Shown: one piece after another, positions 1 to 11,190 of the stretch
Layout of the letters: each line of letters starts with the position of its first letter
Numbering within the stretch: position 1 is the stretch's first letter
From: Adiantum capillus-veneris
Taxonomy: Eukaryota; Streptophyta; Polypodiopsida; Polypodiales; Pteridaceae
NCBI GenBank assembly: GCA_014529385.2
Contig: CM043945.1
Span: 2,452,312-2,516,311, forward strand
Reading direction: 5' to 3'
DNA length: 64,000 nt
Notes under the pieces: generated by a model
What the model was told of the DNA's origin: nothing
The model's database searches: none
Seen by the model: only the letters and a program-made list of their open reading frames with translations
Made by a program: the position numbers and the translations under genes

Positions 1-172
1 CCTCCATAGCCAAAGCTTATAGCTCTCACACACTACCATGTTCATAGGTGAGAGTTATATCCATGTGCTCTTGGTATCTAGTTGAATTAGATTCGAGCAT
101 ATGAGTCCGGTGAGCTCTGTCCGTGTGAGAGGCATGGAGGGTGCATCTAGGGAGTATTGAAACGGAGGCAAT

Positions 173-328
173 CTATCCAAACCATGGTCTCATATGTCCA
201 TACCAACATGTTGTATCTCCTTGTAGCGCTAGTTGTCGAGATGACTCCAGGGCAAGCCGAGCATATATGTCCCTAGGGAAATCCCATAAACTGTTGATAA
301 AGGATACTGATCTAGTCAATGCCTCAAA

Positions 329-368
<40 letters not shown>

Positions 369-666
369 ACTAGCTCGGCTCGGATAATCTCATGTGGCAC
401 TGAGGCCTTAGCCCGAATCATGCGAGCGATCATAGAGACCACATGCCTCTCCATCCATCCGTGTTGCTAGATCTCCCATGATGGTCTACTGAGGGTCCCC
501 ATACCTGAGCTCTGTAGAGCATAGCTGAGGTCACTAGAGTGTCAAAAAGCCATAGCTTTGTTCGCGGTTCCTGAAACTGAACCTGCGAACACATCCTCTC
601 TAGTCCTCCCAAGGCTGCATATGCTCCCGTCAGTCTAGTCTTTGCTGGTCTCCTCAGTGAAAACAC
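173..666 (-). pseudogene. LINE ORF2 C-terminal region split by poly-G tract
   Basis: Two out-of-frame blocks (666-430 and 454-173) encode the thumb and C-terminal part of ORF2: AYAALGGLERMCSQVQF, LWLFDTLVTSAMLY, then MIRAKASVPHE and SLWDFPRDIYARLALESSRQ. The same blocks occur in the related copy near 43270-43520 and 44195-44260, which confirms the assignment. A run of about 35 G (332-366) lies inside the second block and would encode poly-proline on the minus strand. It looks like a homopolymer expansion. Confidence 0.7.
332..366. repeat. Poly-G homopolymer inside LINE-A
   Basis: About 35 consecutive G. It sits inside LINE ORF2 and could also be a length-unstable or assembly-sensitive site. 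Confidence 0.9.
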
Positions 667-723
667 CAGTCCACCGAAAACTACCCCAAGATAGGTATAT
701 GCATTTGTTTACTCCACAGTCTC

Positions 724-1812
724 CTAGCCATACGTAAATGTGGGTGTTGACCTCCTGAGCCACTGTGGTGTGGTGTTGTTGAACACCATAACCTTGGTTT
801 TCTTAAGGTTGATAGACAATCCACTGTCATGAGCAAATGTATTCAAAGCATCTAAATGACACTGCATCCCCTCTGGAGAGTCAGAAATCAACACAATATC
901 ATCAACATATAGTAGCAACGGAATCCATGTCCCTGCCAGCTGAGCCCCTTTGTCTCCTTGACGCTCTACATAGTCTGAAAACTCATCCAGATACATCCCA
1001 AAAAGAGTCGGAGATAGTGGGCATACCTGCTTCACTCCAATAGTGGAGTGGACCATGTCAGACATTCTCTCAATAGTGCGTACCCGCCCCATCACTATCC
1101 TGTATAAAGCCAGAATACCCCATATCAGCTTTATAGGCACACCCATGTCCTGTAGTCTACGTATAAGTTTGTCTCTCGGCACTATGTCAAAGGCTTTGCG
1201 GAAATCCACAAAGCTACAATAGATCCTCTTGCCATGGTGTCTACCCTCCTCAATAATAGCTCTGAGTGTTAGAATCTGGTCAAGAGTGGAGAAACCTCTC
1301 TTGAATCCTGCTTGCCTTGGTGCTCGTATGCCCTCTCGCTTTGCCCATCTACTCAACTCATGCTCAAGAATGGATGCATACAGCCTAGCCAATGTGTGAC
1401 CAACCATGATGGTGTGATAATTCCCAGGAATCATAGGATCTCCTGACTTGAAAACAGGCACAATCGTAGACATACTCCAAGTCTTAGGAAAGCCTTCATA
1501 CATGGCTCGATTAAACATCATAGCAAGAAGCTCTACAAGCATGTCTCTGGCATGGATGAAGTGCTCTGCTACTAGACCATCATGATCATGTGCTCTCCTT
1601 GTCTTCATCCTGTCAATGGATTTCCTTACCCTCTTGGCAATAAAGAAAGTACATGTCTTTGGGCATGTCTCTAGTGGGTCCGACAAAGGTGGTTGCCCGG
1701 ATGCTGTGTAGAGGGATGTGGAATATTCCCCCCACATCTCTTTGGAGGTGACCGCTAGTGGTGGTGAATGCTCATGGAATAGCCTCCATGCTTTGCCTGA
1801 GTCTTGACTCAT
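724..1812 (-). CDS. LINE ORF2 reverse transcriptase domain
   Basis: This 362-codon open block encodes the RT that copies LINE RNA at the nicked target. Motifs in order are: VPVFKSGDP with NYHTIMV (fingers), QAGFKRGFSTLDQILTLR, motif A FVDFRKAFD (catalytic Asp), motif B GVKQVCPLSPTLF (normally RQG, so partly changed), motif C LLYVDDIVL (catalytic Asp pair, near 890-915) and LKKTKVMVFN. The palm is intact although the flanking ORF2 regions are broken. The ATG at 1812 is only the first Met of the open block, since ORF2 should begin at 2999. Confidence 0.85.
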   Translation of the reverse strand: MSQDSGKAWRLFHEHSPPLAVTSKEMWGEYSTSLYTASGQPPLSDPLETCPKTCTFFIAKRVRKSIDRMKTRRAHDHDGLVAEHFIHARDMLVELLAMMFNRAMYEGFPKTWSMSTIVPVFKSGDPMIPGNYHTIMVGHTLARLYASILEHELSRWAKREGIRAPRQAGFKRGFSTLDQILTLRAIIEEGRHHGKRIYCSFVDFRKAFDIVPRDKLIRRLQDMGVPIKLIWGILALYRIVMGRVRTIERMSDMVHSTIGVKQVCPLSPTLFGMYLDEFSDYVERQGDKGAQLAGTWIPLLLYVDDIVLISDSPEGMQCHLDALNTFAHDSGLSINLKKTKVMVFNNTTPQWLRRSTPTFTYG

Positions 1813-2159
1813 AAATAGCTAATACAAATCTTGCTCTATTTGAGATAGATAAGCCCTTTTCTTTCATCGCACTAGGCGGCAAAAGAAAATCCATGACTGT
1901 CTATGTGTGGTAATACCCATGAGCACTTCCCTCTGTAATTTGATCCTCATCTCTCTACATTCCTATCATACCACTGTTCTAGGGTATGCTCTCAGACCGT
2001 CTCCGTGTAGGCTGACTGTGGGGGTATGCCTCTGATGATGCATCATGGATCGTCTCTGTCAATATCCAAGTGAGTTCAGCTAGTGGCCATCCCGACTCTT
2101 GAGTGCATAGATGCCTGTATATATCATCCATATACATAGAATCCATCTCCCTCATGAAG

Positions 2160-2999
2160 GTATATCGAGTATGCGTGGGGCTATGCTGAACTGAAACGTC
2201 AGGGTGAAAGACAAGATAGCATGATCAACTGCCACTCCAACTGGCCTAGTGCCCACCATGAAGTCTTGAAATAATGGAACGAGACTTGGCTGGGCCATTA
2301 CATAGTCCACTGTACTAGCACCATGTCGGTGTGGAAATCAAGTAAAACCTCTAGCTATTGAGAATCTTTGTAGGCCATTTAAAATGGCCAATCTATGTGT
2401 AGTTCCCATATCTATCAAGTATCTGCCATACTCAATGTACTCCTCATCTTGTGATAGTCTGGATAGGCCCATCTCTGTAACGTCCAACTCCCTAAGCATA
2501 TCCTTGGAAGTATCATAAAATATTGTATGGTGATGGGTAGTCCTAGCATTGAAGTCCCCTAGTATGATAATGTCACCATCCTTAGAAAAATCTCATATGT
2601 CATTATCCAAAATAGCAAAGGGGGACTGTCCTCTAGGTGATGCATATACTGACGTACTAGGAGGAAAGTAACAAATAGAAATGTAGAGGTATCTACCTGT
2701 CTCTGCCTTGAGCCTCACCCACATGTACCTAGCCTGTTCATCCTTGCATGCTATATATATCAATGGCTGCAACTCCTCCCTGAATAGAACTACCACTCCG
2801 CTTGAACCCCATCCTCGATGCTCCGATTTGGTCTCCTGTCTATGCAGGCCATCTCCCGTCTATATCCGCTCACCTGTGGTGTGGATTGCCCAAGGGCTTG
2901 ATGCATCTCAAAGTAAAAAATGATGTCTCTCCCTGTGAAACTATCCTCAAAGGCACCTACATTAAGGCGGAGTGCCCCTTTACAATTCCAGGTTGCCAT
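2160..2999 (-). pseudogene. LINE ORF2 N-terminus: AP-like endonuclease
   Basis: The first residues, MATWNCKGAL, match the start of AP-type LINE endonucleases, whose role is to nick target DNA for primed reverse transcription. The frame breaks near 2810-2840 and continues as VVLFREELQPL and YICYFPP. A stop follows near 2593. The key ILGDFNAR motif (metal-binding and catalytic Asp/Asn) is at about 2550-2580. A C-terminal block with STVDYVM and VDHAILSF lies near 2190-2320, matching the conserved SDH histidine region. At least two disruptions make it non-functional. Assignment comes from motif order only. Confidence 0.7.
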
Positions 3000-3041
3000 C
3001 TTTAGTGTGGTCCCATAGGTCTCACACCGTCATGCGGAGCG

Positions 3042-3932
3042 TCACTCCAATATCACCACCCTTCCATCCCTGTAAAAAGCAATCTTCCCTTTCTCCCTTG
3101 GTGCTCTAATTTCCGGCATTACTTCTTGCATATGAGCAATTTGCAAGAGGGTGAGGTCATCTCCAAGAAAGATGCCAGTCTTCTTTAGAGTCGGTCTCTT
3201 CTTCCAGAAGTCCTTCTCCGCTTCCATGGAAGGGAAACAGAGGATGAGTGCCCTTTTTTTCGAGGTTCCTCCGTTGCTCCCACTTTTCTTATTGCCCACT
3301 CTCCAGGCCCTCGTATGCATCTACTCGTTAACCCCCACTAGAGTCATGAGTTCTTTCACCTCTTCATCCACATTATCTTGGTCTCTGAGGCCACATATCC
3401 TTATGTGTAAGGCCCACAGACGTCTCCTTTGCTCCTCTTCTAGTGTCAAGTTAATGATGGTTGGTGTGGGGGTGGGGGTTATTTCCTTGCCCTTTCTTTT
3501 CTTGACAAACTCAATCCATTTTTTGGCCTTTTTTGCTTTTTGTTGGGTCTTTGTGATGATGTCTACCCATGAGGTCGTCATTTCTTTTTGTTGCTCCCCA
3601 CCTTCTTTGATGGCCCGCACTTGTTCTTTAATCGTGTTAAGCTCTTCAAATATTGAGGGTTGAAGCTCTCCCTCTTCTAGGACGTTCTGCGATCGCACCT
3701 CTGCAAGCTCTTTCTTGAGTAGTGCGATTTCCTCATCTTTGGGCCTTCACACGATCCTCAAGCTCTTTCTTGAGTAATGCGATTTCCTCATCTTGGGCCC
3801 TCACACGATCCTCAAGTGTATGTATCGTGCTTTCTTGTGCCACCACGCGCTCTCGTCGAGTGCGTTAATAATACCTAGGAGGTGGCGATCGATCTTGCTA
3901 ATGGACTCGCTTGTTTCATGGATGGCTGCCAT
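3042..3932 (-). pseudogene. LINE ORF1 protein, coiled coil plus RRM-like type
   Basis: The reading starts at an ATG at 3932-3930. It first encodes charged heptads built from a 55-60 base tandem duplication (about 3705-3825) containing the repeated unit DEEIALLKKEL. One copy is a base longer, which shifts the frame. The next stretch (3698-3321) is lysine and glutamate rich and ends in an IRICGL-type strand, then a single in-frame TAG at 3323-3321. The frame continues at once (3320-3042) with RVGNK, RALILCF, a KKTGIF-DDLT block and EIRAPREKGKIAF. This resembles the RRM and C-terminal domains of L1 ORF1 (Transposase_22-like), an RNA-binding chaperone of the retrotransposition RNP. No CCHC knuckle is visible, unlike many plant LINE ORF1 proteins. 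Confidence 0.65.
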
Positions 3933-3936
3933 TTAA

Positions 3937-5304
3937 TCAGAACATGATGCACTTATAGAAAATGACACATGGACTTTATGTGATTTGCCTCCTGGCAAAA
4001 AGGCCATTGCTGCAAAGTGGGTTTACAAGTTGAAGCGTAAGTCGAATGGTGAAATAGATCGCTACTATAAGGCTTGACTTATTGTAAAAGTCTATGCACA
4101 GTAGAAAGACATAGACTATGAAGAGACTTTTTCTCCCACCCATTGTATGACTACTGTGTGTTTTCTATGTGTATTGGCATTTCATTTTGGTTGGGATGTA
4201 CATCAATCAGACATTGTTACTGCTTTCTTGAATGGTGACATATTTGAGGAAGTTTATGTAACGCAGCCTTGCAATTTTGTCAAGAAAGGACAAGAGGATA
4301 AAGTGTGCAAATGTAAGAAAGCTTTGTATGGGTTGAAGCAATCTCCTCGTGCTTGGTATGAGAAAGCTATCACTCATTTGGTCAAACAAGGCTTTTGTAA
4401 CAATCCAACAAAAAGAACTTTGTATGTGAAGCGTGAGGGCAATGTACTTCTCATTGTTGTTCTATATGTGGATGATTTGTTGATCATTGGTCCCAACGAG
4501 GCATATATTCCTGAATTGAAGGCTGATTTGAATGCTACTTTCAAGATGAAAGATTTGGGATTGCTGCATCATTACTTGGGCATACAGCTTAAGCAGTGTG
4601 ATGGTGGTAGTATCTTGTGTCAGACAAGTTACATAGAGACATTGCTATGTAAGTTTGGACTTGAAAATTCCAAACCTATTGCCACTCCCATGGAAATAGG
4701 ATTGAAATTGATTCTTCATGATGCTGGTGATCTTGCCTATGTCACTCTTTACCAAAATTTTGTATGCAACACGAGGCCAGATATTTAGTTTGCATTCTCA
4801 CAGGTTAACAAATTTATGCATAGCCCAGGGTCTAAGAATTGGCAAGCTTTCAAGAGGATCTTTCGCTACTTGAGTGGACCTTTACACTTTGCGTTGTTTT
4901 ATCCCAAGGGGGGATCATTGTCGCCAGATTTACATGCTTTTTTGGACTGAGATTGGATTGGTTGTTTTGACACACAAGCATCCACAAGTGGTTTCTGTTT
5001 CATGCTTGACAGTTCATGCATATCATGGCTGAGCAAGAAGCAACCTATTGTGGCCATTCTAGTTGTAAGGCTGAGTAGAGGGCATTCTGCACAGCTACGT
5101 TTGAGTGTGTATGGCTGAGATGCCTTATGACTGATTTGGGTGTTGGGATAGGACACTGCCAACACCATCTACACTGATAGTCAGAGCGCATCGGCTGTTG
5201 CAAGGAACTCGGTTTTTCATGCTCGCACAAAACACATTGAGGTGCATTACCACCATGTCAGGGCTGAGAAATTAGCAATGCAACACCATACAAGAGAGAC
5301 ATGA
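3937..5304 (+). pseudogene. Ty1/copia RT and RNase H remnant (copia-A)
   Basis: The frame opens at the LINE junction with DALIENDTWTL and AAKWVYKLK, meets TGA and TAG (Arg and Gln to stop) near 4076 and 4106, then continues as an open block at 4147-4788. That block carries VHQSDIVTAFLNGD, KALYGLKQSPRAWY and the catalytic LYVDDLLI. After a stop near 4786 the connection and RNase H follow with SPGSKNWQAFKRI, TSGFCFMLDS and, near 5170-5250, YTDSQSASAVARN and HIEVHYHHVR. No LTR, gag or integrase is visible, and the 5' part was lost at the junction with LINE-A. It is a decayed pol fragment. Confidence 0.88.
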
Positions 5305-6230
5305 AGGGTTGAAGAAAACAGTAGAGTTACAGTAAGCTTCTGCAATGTATGCTCACTTTCATTATCCAAAAGCTTAGGTCAGTAGTTACAAAAATTGGCT
5401 TTTATACTTAGCCAAGGTTCAAGAATGGATTTCTAGCTAATTGGGCTCAATAACAAGGCTTAAGAACTGCATAAAGTTACAAATTTGGAAGCCTTCCATC
5501 CATTTAGCAATCAATAATATTCCATTTTCATAAATTTTTCGTTATAATTTTTTAAAATAATTTTTATAAATTGGGATAAAAATGAGAGTGGTGTCCCTTT
5601 GATGCTCTTTTTCTAGTTTTTTTAGCTGAGCAGCTAACAAAATGAAAGAAATTGAGGCACAATTCATGCTGAGAATGAACAACCAGATTAATGAATGCCA
5701 CCAATAAGTCTAGCTGTATGTATGAAGAACACATTAAAAGTGTAATTGTAAAAGAACACCCCTTGCAATTATTTGAGCCATGTTCACAAAACATAGATAG
5801 CCTGCTAAGTTCCAACACCACATGAGGTATGGGGAAGAGCATGCACTACACGCGCATCACATAAGAGTAATTCATGTTTGTGAGGCATGGACCTTCTCTC
5901 ATTGTCAAGCTTCACTCTGAAGTGCCGTTCACAATCAGTATGTGACACCTCATGGTCACATGCCATGATAGAACTATTGACTGGGTTCTCACCATCCCAT
6001 AATTGCAGTAGGTGGTTCACGAATTGGAAAGTTGAAGTCACGACTAAATAATTTTGAGATAGAGGGAGCTAAGCATGGAAAATATGGTAACACACTATGT
6101 TGCAAATCACCAACAAGAAGTGCTTTATTACACCAATGGCGACAATAAACACGTCTCTATTTCTCAAATCACGCAGGATTTTACTTTCACTGGTGTTTAT
6201 GCCTTAGGGAACCTGTATTTCTTCTGCTTT

Positions 6231-6743
6231 TCACTGGTTGGGAGTAGTCTTAAGCTCATCATCTACACCATCAATAACACCCGATATCTTGCCATGCCCA
6301 AGGCGTGTTTGTGTGACGTTGGCTTGGATTTGTTTGATGCTACCCCTTCTTGGCAAGCTCAGCTCCTCTGATTCATGGAGATTCTTCAAGTTCTCCATAG
6401 AGATCTTTGATTGTTTGAGAGAAACCTCCTTTTTAAAAAATGTCCATTTTGGCAATTTATCAGCAAGCTTCTGTAACAAATCTCTATAGCTATCAATACA
6501 ATAAACTATTTCCACATCAATTTGACTTGAGTCTAGCACAATGTCATGCATATCATCACCCAATGCTTTGCCGTCACTGCCATTCCCTATTTCCAAGCCT
6601 TGAGCACATTGTTGCAGGTCTAGCCATTGCATGCACGTTATCCACAAATAGGTAAAACTGCATGTAGTATTGGAAAATGGCTTTGAAATATTAGGCAAAC
6701 CCCATATAGATGCTTGCATTGGGAGGACAATTTGGGTAATCAC
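6231..6743 (-). CDS. Unrecognised ORF, 170 codons
   Basis: The ORF runs from ATG at 6743 to a stop at 6231. It is rich in Lys, Leu and Asp and contains SYRDLLQKLADKLPKW and LKNLHESEELSLP. I recognise no domain, signal peptide or membrane segment. In this AT-rich background an ORF this long can arise by chance, and it has no clear neighbour or splice partner. It may be a remnant of a larger gene. Confidence 0.2.
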   Translation of the reverse strand: MITQIVLPMQASIWGLPNISKPFSNTTCSFTYLWITCMQWLDLQQCAQGLEIGNGSDGKALGDDMHDIVLDSSQIDVEIVYCIDSYRDLLQKLADKLPKWTFFKKEVSLKQSKISMENLKNLHESEELSLPRRGSIKQIQANVTQTRLGHGKISGVIDGVDDELKTTPNQ

Positions 6744-6786
6744 AATAAGATAATTGCAGGCTCACATGGTACCACAAGTTAAAAGT

Positions 6787-6858
6787 CATGCTTTGAATCA
6801 TGAATATTAATGTAGATTCATTCATGCTTTGAATCATGAATATTAATGTAGATTCATT
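6787..6858. repeat. Tandem duplication, two 36-bp units
   Basis: CATGCTTTGAATCATGAATA... is repeated exactly at 6787 and 6823. Confidence 0.93.
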
Positions 6859-7164
6859 CACCACTTGAATAATAGAGGGATTAGTTTGGTATTGTCACGA
6901 GGCACTAGAAGCTAGCTTCCAAGTCATCCTTGGACTTTGATTGCATCAAGTTACACATTCAATAATAAACATGGTCTTGCATGTCTTTTGGAACTTGCGA
7001 CAAAAGGTTCTCCACCCGTGCCTTTTTTGCATGAAACCAATAGAGCAAGACATGGCATGCAACTTGGACTCAATGGCCCTCATTGTCTTGAGCCCAACAA
7101 GCAGGATCTCATCCATGCAACACTGAAGCACCAACAGATGAACATGCAAATGGTATAAGTTTGC

Positions 7165-7419
7165 TCAAGATCCAAGAACATGGCACTCATGTGTAGCATG
7201 GAGCACAACGGTGACTTGATCAACGCTTTCGTTGAATTGCACTTGTACCTTGAAAGGGAAACCACACTTCTTTGTTTTCCTTTCTCTATACTTGTTTTCT
7301 CCACAATGCCTTCTTGAACCACCACAATGACAAACATGAATCTCCTCTACTTTACCTTGGCAGATCTTGAGAAGTCTCGCTTTATGCTTGATCATAATAC
7401 TTATTGGGACATCATTCAC
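7165..7419 (-). pseudogene. Possible FAR1/MULE-type zinc-finger fragment
   Basis: The 84-codon ORF has CHCGG, then KKCGFPFKVQVQF and VVLHATHECH, in the spacing and style of FAR1 or MULE transposase N-terminal DNA-binding domains (Cys...Cys...His-x-His). Sequence continuing on the same strand at 7149-6946 in another frame keeps a protein-like pattern (MDEILLVGLKTMRAIESKL). This would be a frameshifted transposase fragment. The match is weak and no terminal inverted repeats were found. Confidence 0.3.
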
Positions 7420-7876
7420 CTAGAGTCTATCTATAATAATTTTTTTGCTTGGGATTTTCTCGTCGACATTGGCCTTTCCTCCAGCCTTCTACAATGATTT
7501 CAATTGAGATAGAAGGACAAGATCCTTCTCGCAAACTTGGCTACCCACTCCTCCTTTGCTGCAATGGCTTTGGGAGCTATACCCTTCAAGAAGAGCCTAG
7601 TTTATCCATGACATGGGGGTCCTTGGATGACCAAATTCTCCTTCATCTTATTCCATCTTTTTGCATCATGCATGCCCACACTGTGGACCATAGCCAAGGT
7701 TGGCTTACAAATCCCTTGAATATGTATCAACATTAGGTCATAGCTCTCCTAAGAAAAACTGAAGAAATGGTGAGAAGCATGCAAGGCTAGACCCAGAGGG
7801 AGCATTACAAATTTCATCCCATGGATTGGATATGTCATGAGATTTGATGGAGAATCAACAAATGCAATAGCTTGCT

Positions 7877-8537
7877 TGTAACATTTAATGACCTAGTAAC
7901 TTGTGTGTAGCAGAAAATAGCACGACCATAGTGAGCATTTCATTAGAATAGCTTCCTCATGAGAATAACAAGAGTGCTTGGGTGGAGAGAGAAACAAAAA
8001 GCATAACACCTAGTTAGATAGCATAAACAATACTTCAAAAGAGAGAGAAATTAAGCTATTGACAACAGTTGAGGACCGGGTTTGCATGGAGCCTATCCCC
8101 CCTCCAAAAGGCTTTGTATTATGGTTTCTCCCATCAAGAGAGACATTGTACAATACAATTCTTTGTGTTCCTTCAAAACTAGCTAGTGCAATGAAGATGG
8201 AAACTTCATGCACTAAGCAAAACACTTATCAAACACAACATCAATTCCCCCACGGTCTCGGACCCAAGACCTCACACACCTTTGAAGATGGTGAGAGCTA
8301 GCGGGGTATGAGAGTAGATTGAAAGGAAGAAGGAGTATTCTTACGAGAAAGATGTACATCTCCTCACATAATCACTCATATCAACATAGCTTAGCTTAGT
8401 AATTAACATGGTAGAGGAGATGAGAATGCATTGAAGCTTGGCTCTTGGTTGGATTTTCATCACAAAGCCAAGAGTTGTTGGTGTAGGCCTCCCTTCTCAC
8501 AAGCTTGGAGTAGGTGATAAGCTTTCCAATAAAGCTT

Positions 8538-8633
<96 letters not shown>

Positions 8634-9541
8634 TTCTTTGCTTCACACATGAGATTGTGTGAGTGTGTGTGTGTGTGTGTGTGTTAATGCCTTGCAAAAA
8701 TCAGGCCCCTCTCTCTCTTGGTCGACCCCTCTTGCTATTTGCTCATGCTGCAGTCCTTTTGGACCTCCCGAGGCTTAGCCAATGGAATTTCAAGAGCATA
8801 AGTGATAGTCTTCTGACACGTGTCCCCCTTTCCCCTTTTGTGAGAGCTTTAGGTAATTTAATAATTCAACTAAACTCTCATTGGACCACTTTGCCTCCTG
8901 GTCAATAGGAATCACGCAAGCCATTGTGCTGCTCATTGGACCCCTTGGAAGACTGTCCAATAGTCTTCTAGAGAGCTTAATTCCCATTGGTTCTTTTATT
9001 AAGTGTTTTTAAATTGATTAAACTAGATTTACTCTAGCCTAATTCTCATTGATCCACCTCCAAGGCCATCCAATAGGATTTGAGTACTCCTTGTGGGCAT
9101 CTGGGCTAGGGAGCTGACATGTGTCCCTCATTCCCTTTGTGTAAAGGGAGCTTGTGTGTGTGTGTGTGTGTGTGTGTGACTTTCTCTCTCATCCCCTACT
9201 TGCAAGGCTTGCCCCCTCCTATGTAGTGATGGATGAAGACTTTTGGGACACACACAAAGCATCCAATTTTCCATAATGTTGACCTTTGGACACAACCTTT
9301 GAATTTTGGAAGTCTTAATGGGCTGAACCTTAGGGTCTTTTAAGCCCATTGTTTGCACATTGCTCTTTTGCAGATGCCCCCCCTTTGGATCCCTATTTTC
9401 CCTCCTTTGGATCCCTACTGTGGCCGGTCTGCTAGCTCAACCAATATTCTAGCTTTTTCTCCCCTGGCACTTCCCCATATTAAATGATCAGTTTAACATG
9501 AGAAAATCATTTAGGAGAATTAGATATTGATTATTATGACA
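7877..9541 (-). repeat. gypsy-1 3' LTR (left copy), 1665 bp
   Basis: This aligns along its length with 15174-16759. It is longer mainly because of a (GA)45 tract (8542-8631) and two longer (GT)n tracts (about 8657-8684 and 9151-9178). Its left edge abuts the TTGCT target duplication. Confidence 0.95.
8542..8631. repeat. (AG)45 microsatellite in gypsy-1 3' LTR
   Basis: 90 bases of uninterrupted AG, absent at the same place in the partner LTR. Confidence 0.97.
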
Positions 9542-9554
9542 TTACCTCTCTCTT
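9542..9554 (-). promoter_or_regulatory. gypsy-1 polypurine tract
   Basis: The minus strand reads AAGAGAGAGGT immediately upstream of the 3' LTR, the expected position of the plus-strand primer. It is a short tract, placed mainly by position. Confidence 0.7.
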
Positions 9555-9887
9555 GAAATCATAGTCGTCCTCGACTATGGGATAGAGAAGATAAAGCATA
9601 TTCATTAGTCCTTTTCTTAGCGATCCCTATGTTACCCTACGACATCGTTCCACAATGGATGACTAGTCCATTTGGCACTTGAGAGCCTGTGGCTGCCGCA
9701 AGCATGTCTACACATTAGTCCTATCAATCTTCCATAGTAGAGTGACAAGCTCTACTTGGTGTTCTGGAGACATTGTCTCCGTAAACTTGATCTAAGCATG
9801 CATACTACTTCATTTTTGTGCACAATAAAGGAAAAGAGAGTCTTATAAGACAAAAAATTTGTTCATTTTTAACATTTGTACATTTGC

Positions 9888-10062
9888 TTACTCTTGGGAA
9901 GCATTATAAGCATTGACAAGGTTTAGGTTATCTTTTAATTGTATACCTTGCATCCAGCTAGCATCTTCAAAAGGATAATTCTTAAACTTAATAAAATATC
10001 GTCGGATAGTCTTACTGCCTCTTAGTACCTTGTCTTCATGTCGGAGAATGGACTCGGGCTAC
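9888..10062 (-). pseudogene. gypsy-1 chromodomain
   Basis: After a Gln-to-TAG change that follows DQEEVL, the same frame continues with PESILRHEDKVLRGSK, RRYFIKFKNYPFEDASWM and a TAA at 9890-9888. This matches the chromodomain at the integrase C-terminus of chromoviruses, thought to steer integration to chromatin. The stop would remove it from the protein. Confidence 0.8.
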
Positions 10063-10069
10063 AACACCT

Positions 10070-11190
10070 CTTCTTGGTCCTCGATCTCCGGTGGGTCTTC
10101 AATAGTTGGTTCTTGTGGTGGCTCTCCTTTGTAAGGCTTTAGTAGGCTCACATGGAAACCATTGTGTATTAGCCAATGGATGGGCAACTTGAGTTGATAG
10201 GCCATATCATTGATTGGCCTAAGAATCTGAAAGGGACCATAGTACCTTTTTGCTAGTTTAGCATAGTACTTTTGGTGTCCCGTAGGATTCTTGCCCATCG
10301 TGTGCCTTAGTCGAGCCTTGGGAAATTTAATAAGACCCAATCATTTTCTTCAAAGGCTTGGGCTCTTCTGTGCTTGTCAGCAACAACAGCCTTTTGCCTT
10401 TGCTGTGAGATAGAGATAGCATCCTTAATCTTTTGAAACGATTCTTGTAGGTCTCGGCTATACTCATCTGCAGCGAAGATCTTCCCATGTACCTTAAGTA
10501 GCAAGGGACTTTTTGATCTCCCCTCAATTACCTCGAAATGTGCTTTTCCTGTGGAAGTATGTACAATGTTATTGTAAGCATACTCCGCTAAGGGTAAGTA
10601 CTTCTCCCATTGGGATCTTTGATCTACTTCCGTTACATTGGCTTTTAGTAGATCGAGAATTGTTAGGTTAGCTATTTCACTTTGGCCACCCGTTTGTGGA
10701 TGATAGGCCAAAGAGAAGTTTAGCCTTGTCCCTAAATTCTCAAAGAGACCTTCCAAAAATTATTGGTCATTCTAGGATCTCTATCCGACACTATGGACAT
10801 TGGCAAGCCATGGTACTTGAAAATTTGTGAAATGAAGAGGGTTGCCATTTGATGGGGTTTGATAGTCTTTTTGACAGGTATAAAATGAGCTTGTTTACTG
10901 AACCTGTCTACTATCATCCATATTCCCATGGATAGACTTAGGCAATCCAAAGATAAAATCCATGGATATGCTCTCCCATGGTGAATTAGGGATTGGCAAG
11001 GGTTGGAGCAATCCAGGTTGCTTCCCTCTATCAAATTTTGTCTTTTGGCATACCACACATTTAGAAACATACTCTTGTATGTACACTTTCATGGTAGGCC
11101 AATAGAAATATGTTTCAATTCCCTTTAGGGTAGACTAAATCCCTCTATGCCCCACATAAGGAGGAGCATGAGATTCATACATTACTTTCT
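10070..11190 (-). pseudogene. gypsy-1 integrase
   Basis: An N-terminal HHCC-type zinc region (GHRGI, then KCVVCQKTKFDRGK) is followed by the DDE core: SISMDFIFGLP (first Asp), SIVSDRDPRM (second Asp) and HPQTGGQSEIANLTILDLL (Glu; DGQ has become GGQ). The C-terminal part has [14 protein letters not shown] (GPY/F module) and [10 protein letters not shown]. Frameshifts lie near 10925, 10750 and 10320, and a stop interrupts HRGI. Integrase inserts the DNA copy. Confidence 0.88.

Larger units (their letters stand above)
1..3936 (-). mobile_element. L1-type LINE (LINE-A), 3' end outside the window
   Basis: This is a non-LTR retrotransposon read right to left. In order it holds ORF1 (3932-3042), a 42-base gap, then ORF2 with an AP-like endonuclease (from 2999), reverse transcriptase (1812-724) and a C-terminal region (666-173). 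The order and the LYVDD core place it in the L1-like group. Its 5' end abuts a copia RT fragment at about 3933-3937, so LINE-A probably landed in or next to that copia copy. Stops and frameshifts occur in both ORFs, so it is inactive. A second copy of the same family lies at 42651-45376. Confidence 0.85.
5305..7164. other. Region without a recognised gene
   Basis: Two minus-strand open stretches (5805-6041 and 6231-6743, the latter 170 codons) have a protein-like composition but no motif I recognise. They may be eroded gene or transposon fragments. A 36-base unit is directly duplicated at 6787-6822 and 6823-6858. The rest shows nothing clear. Confidence 0.4.

Noticed and set aside
6787-6858. 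CRISPR-like or minisatellite array
   Set aside because: Only two 36-base copies with no spacers; a simple tandem duplication.
8396-8697. Long Ser-Leu and Thr-His repeat ORFs over the GA/GT tracts
   Set aside because: They are only translations of (GA)n and (GT)n microsatellites. The partner LTR lacks the tract and the ORFs.
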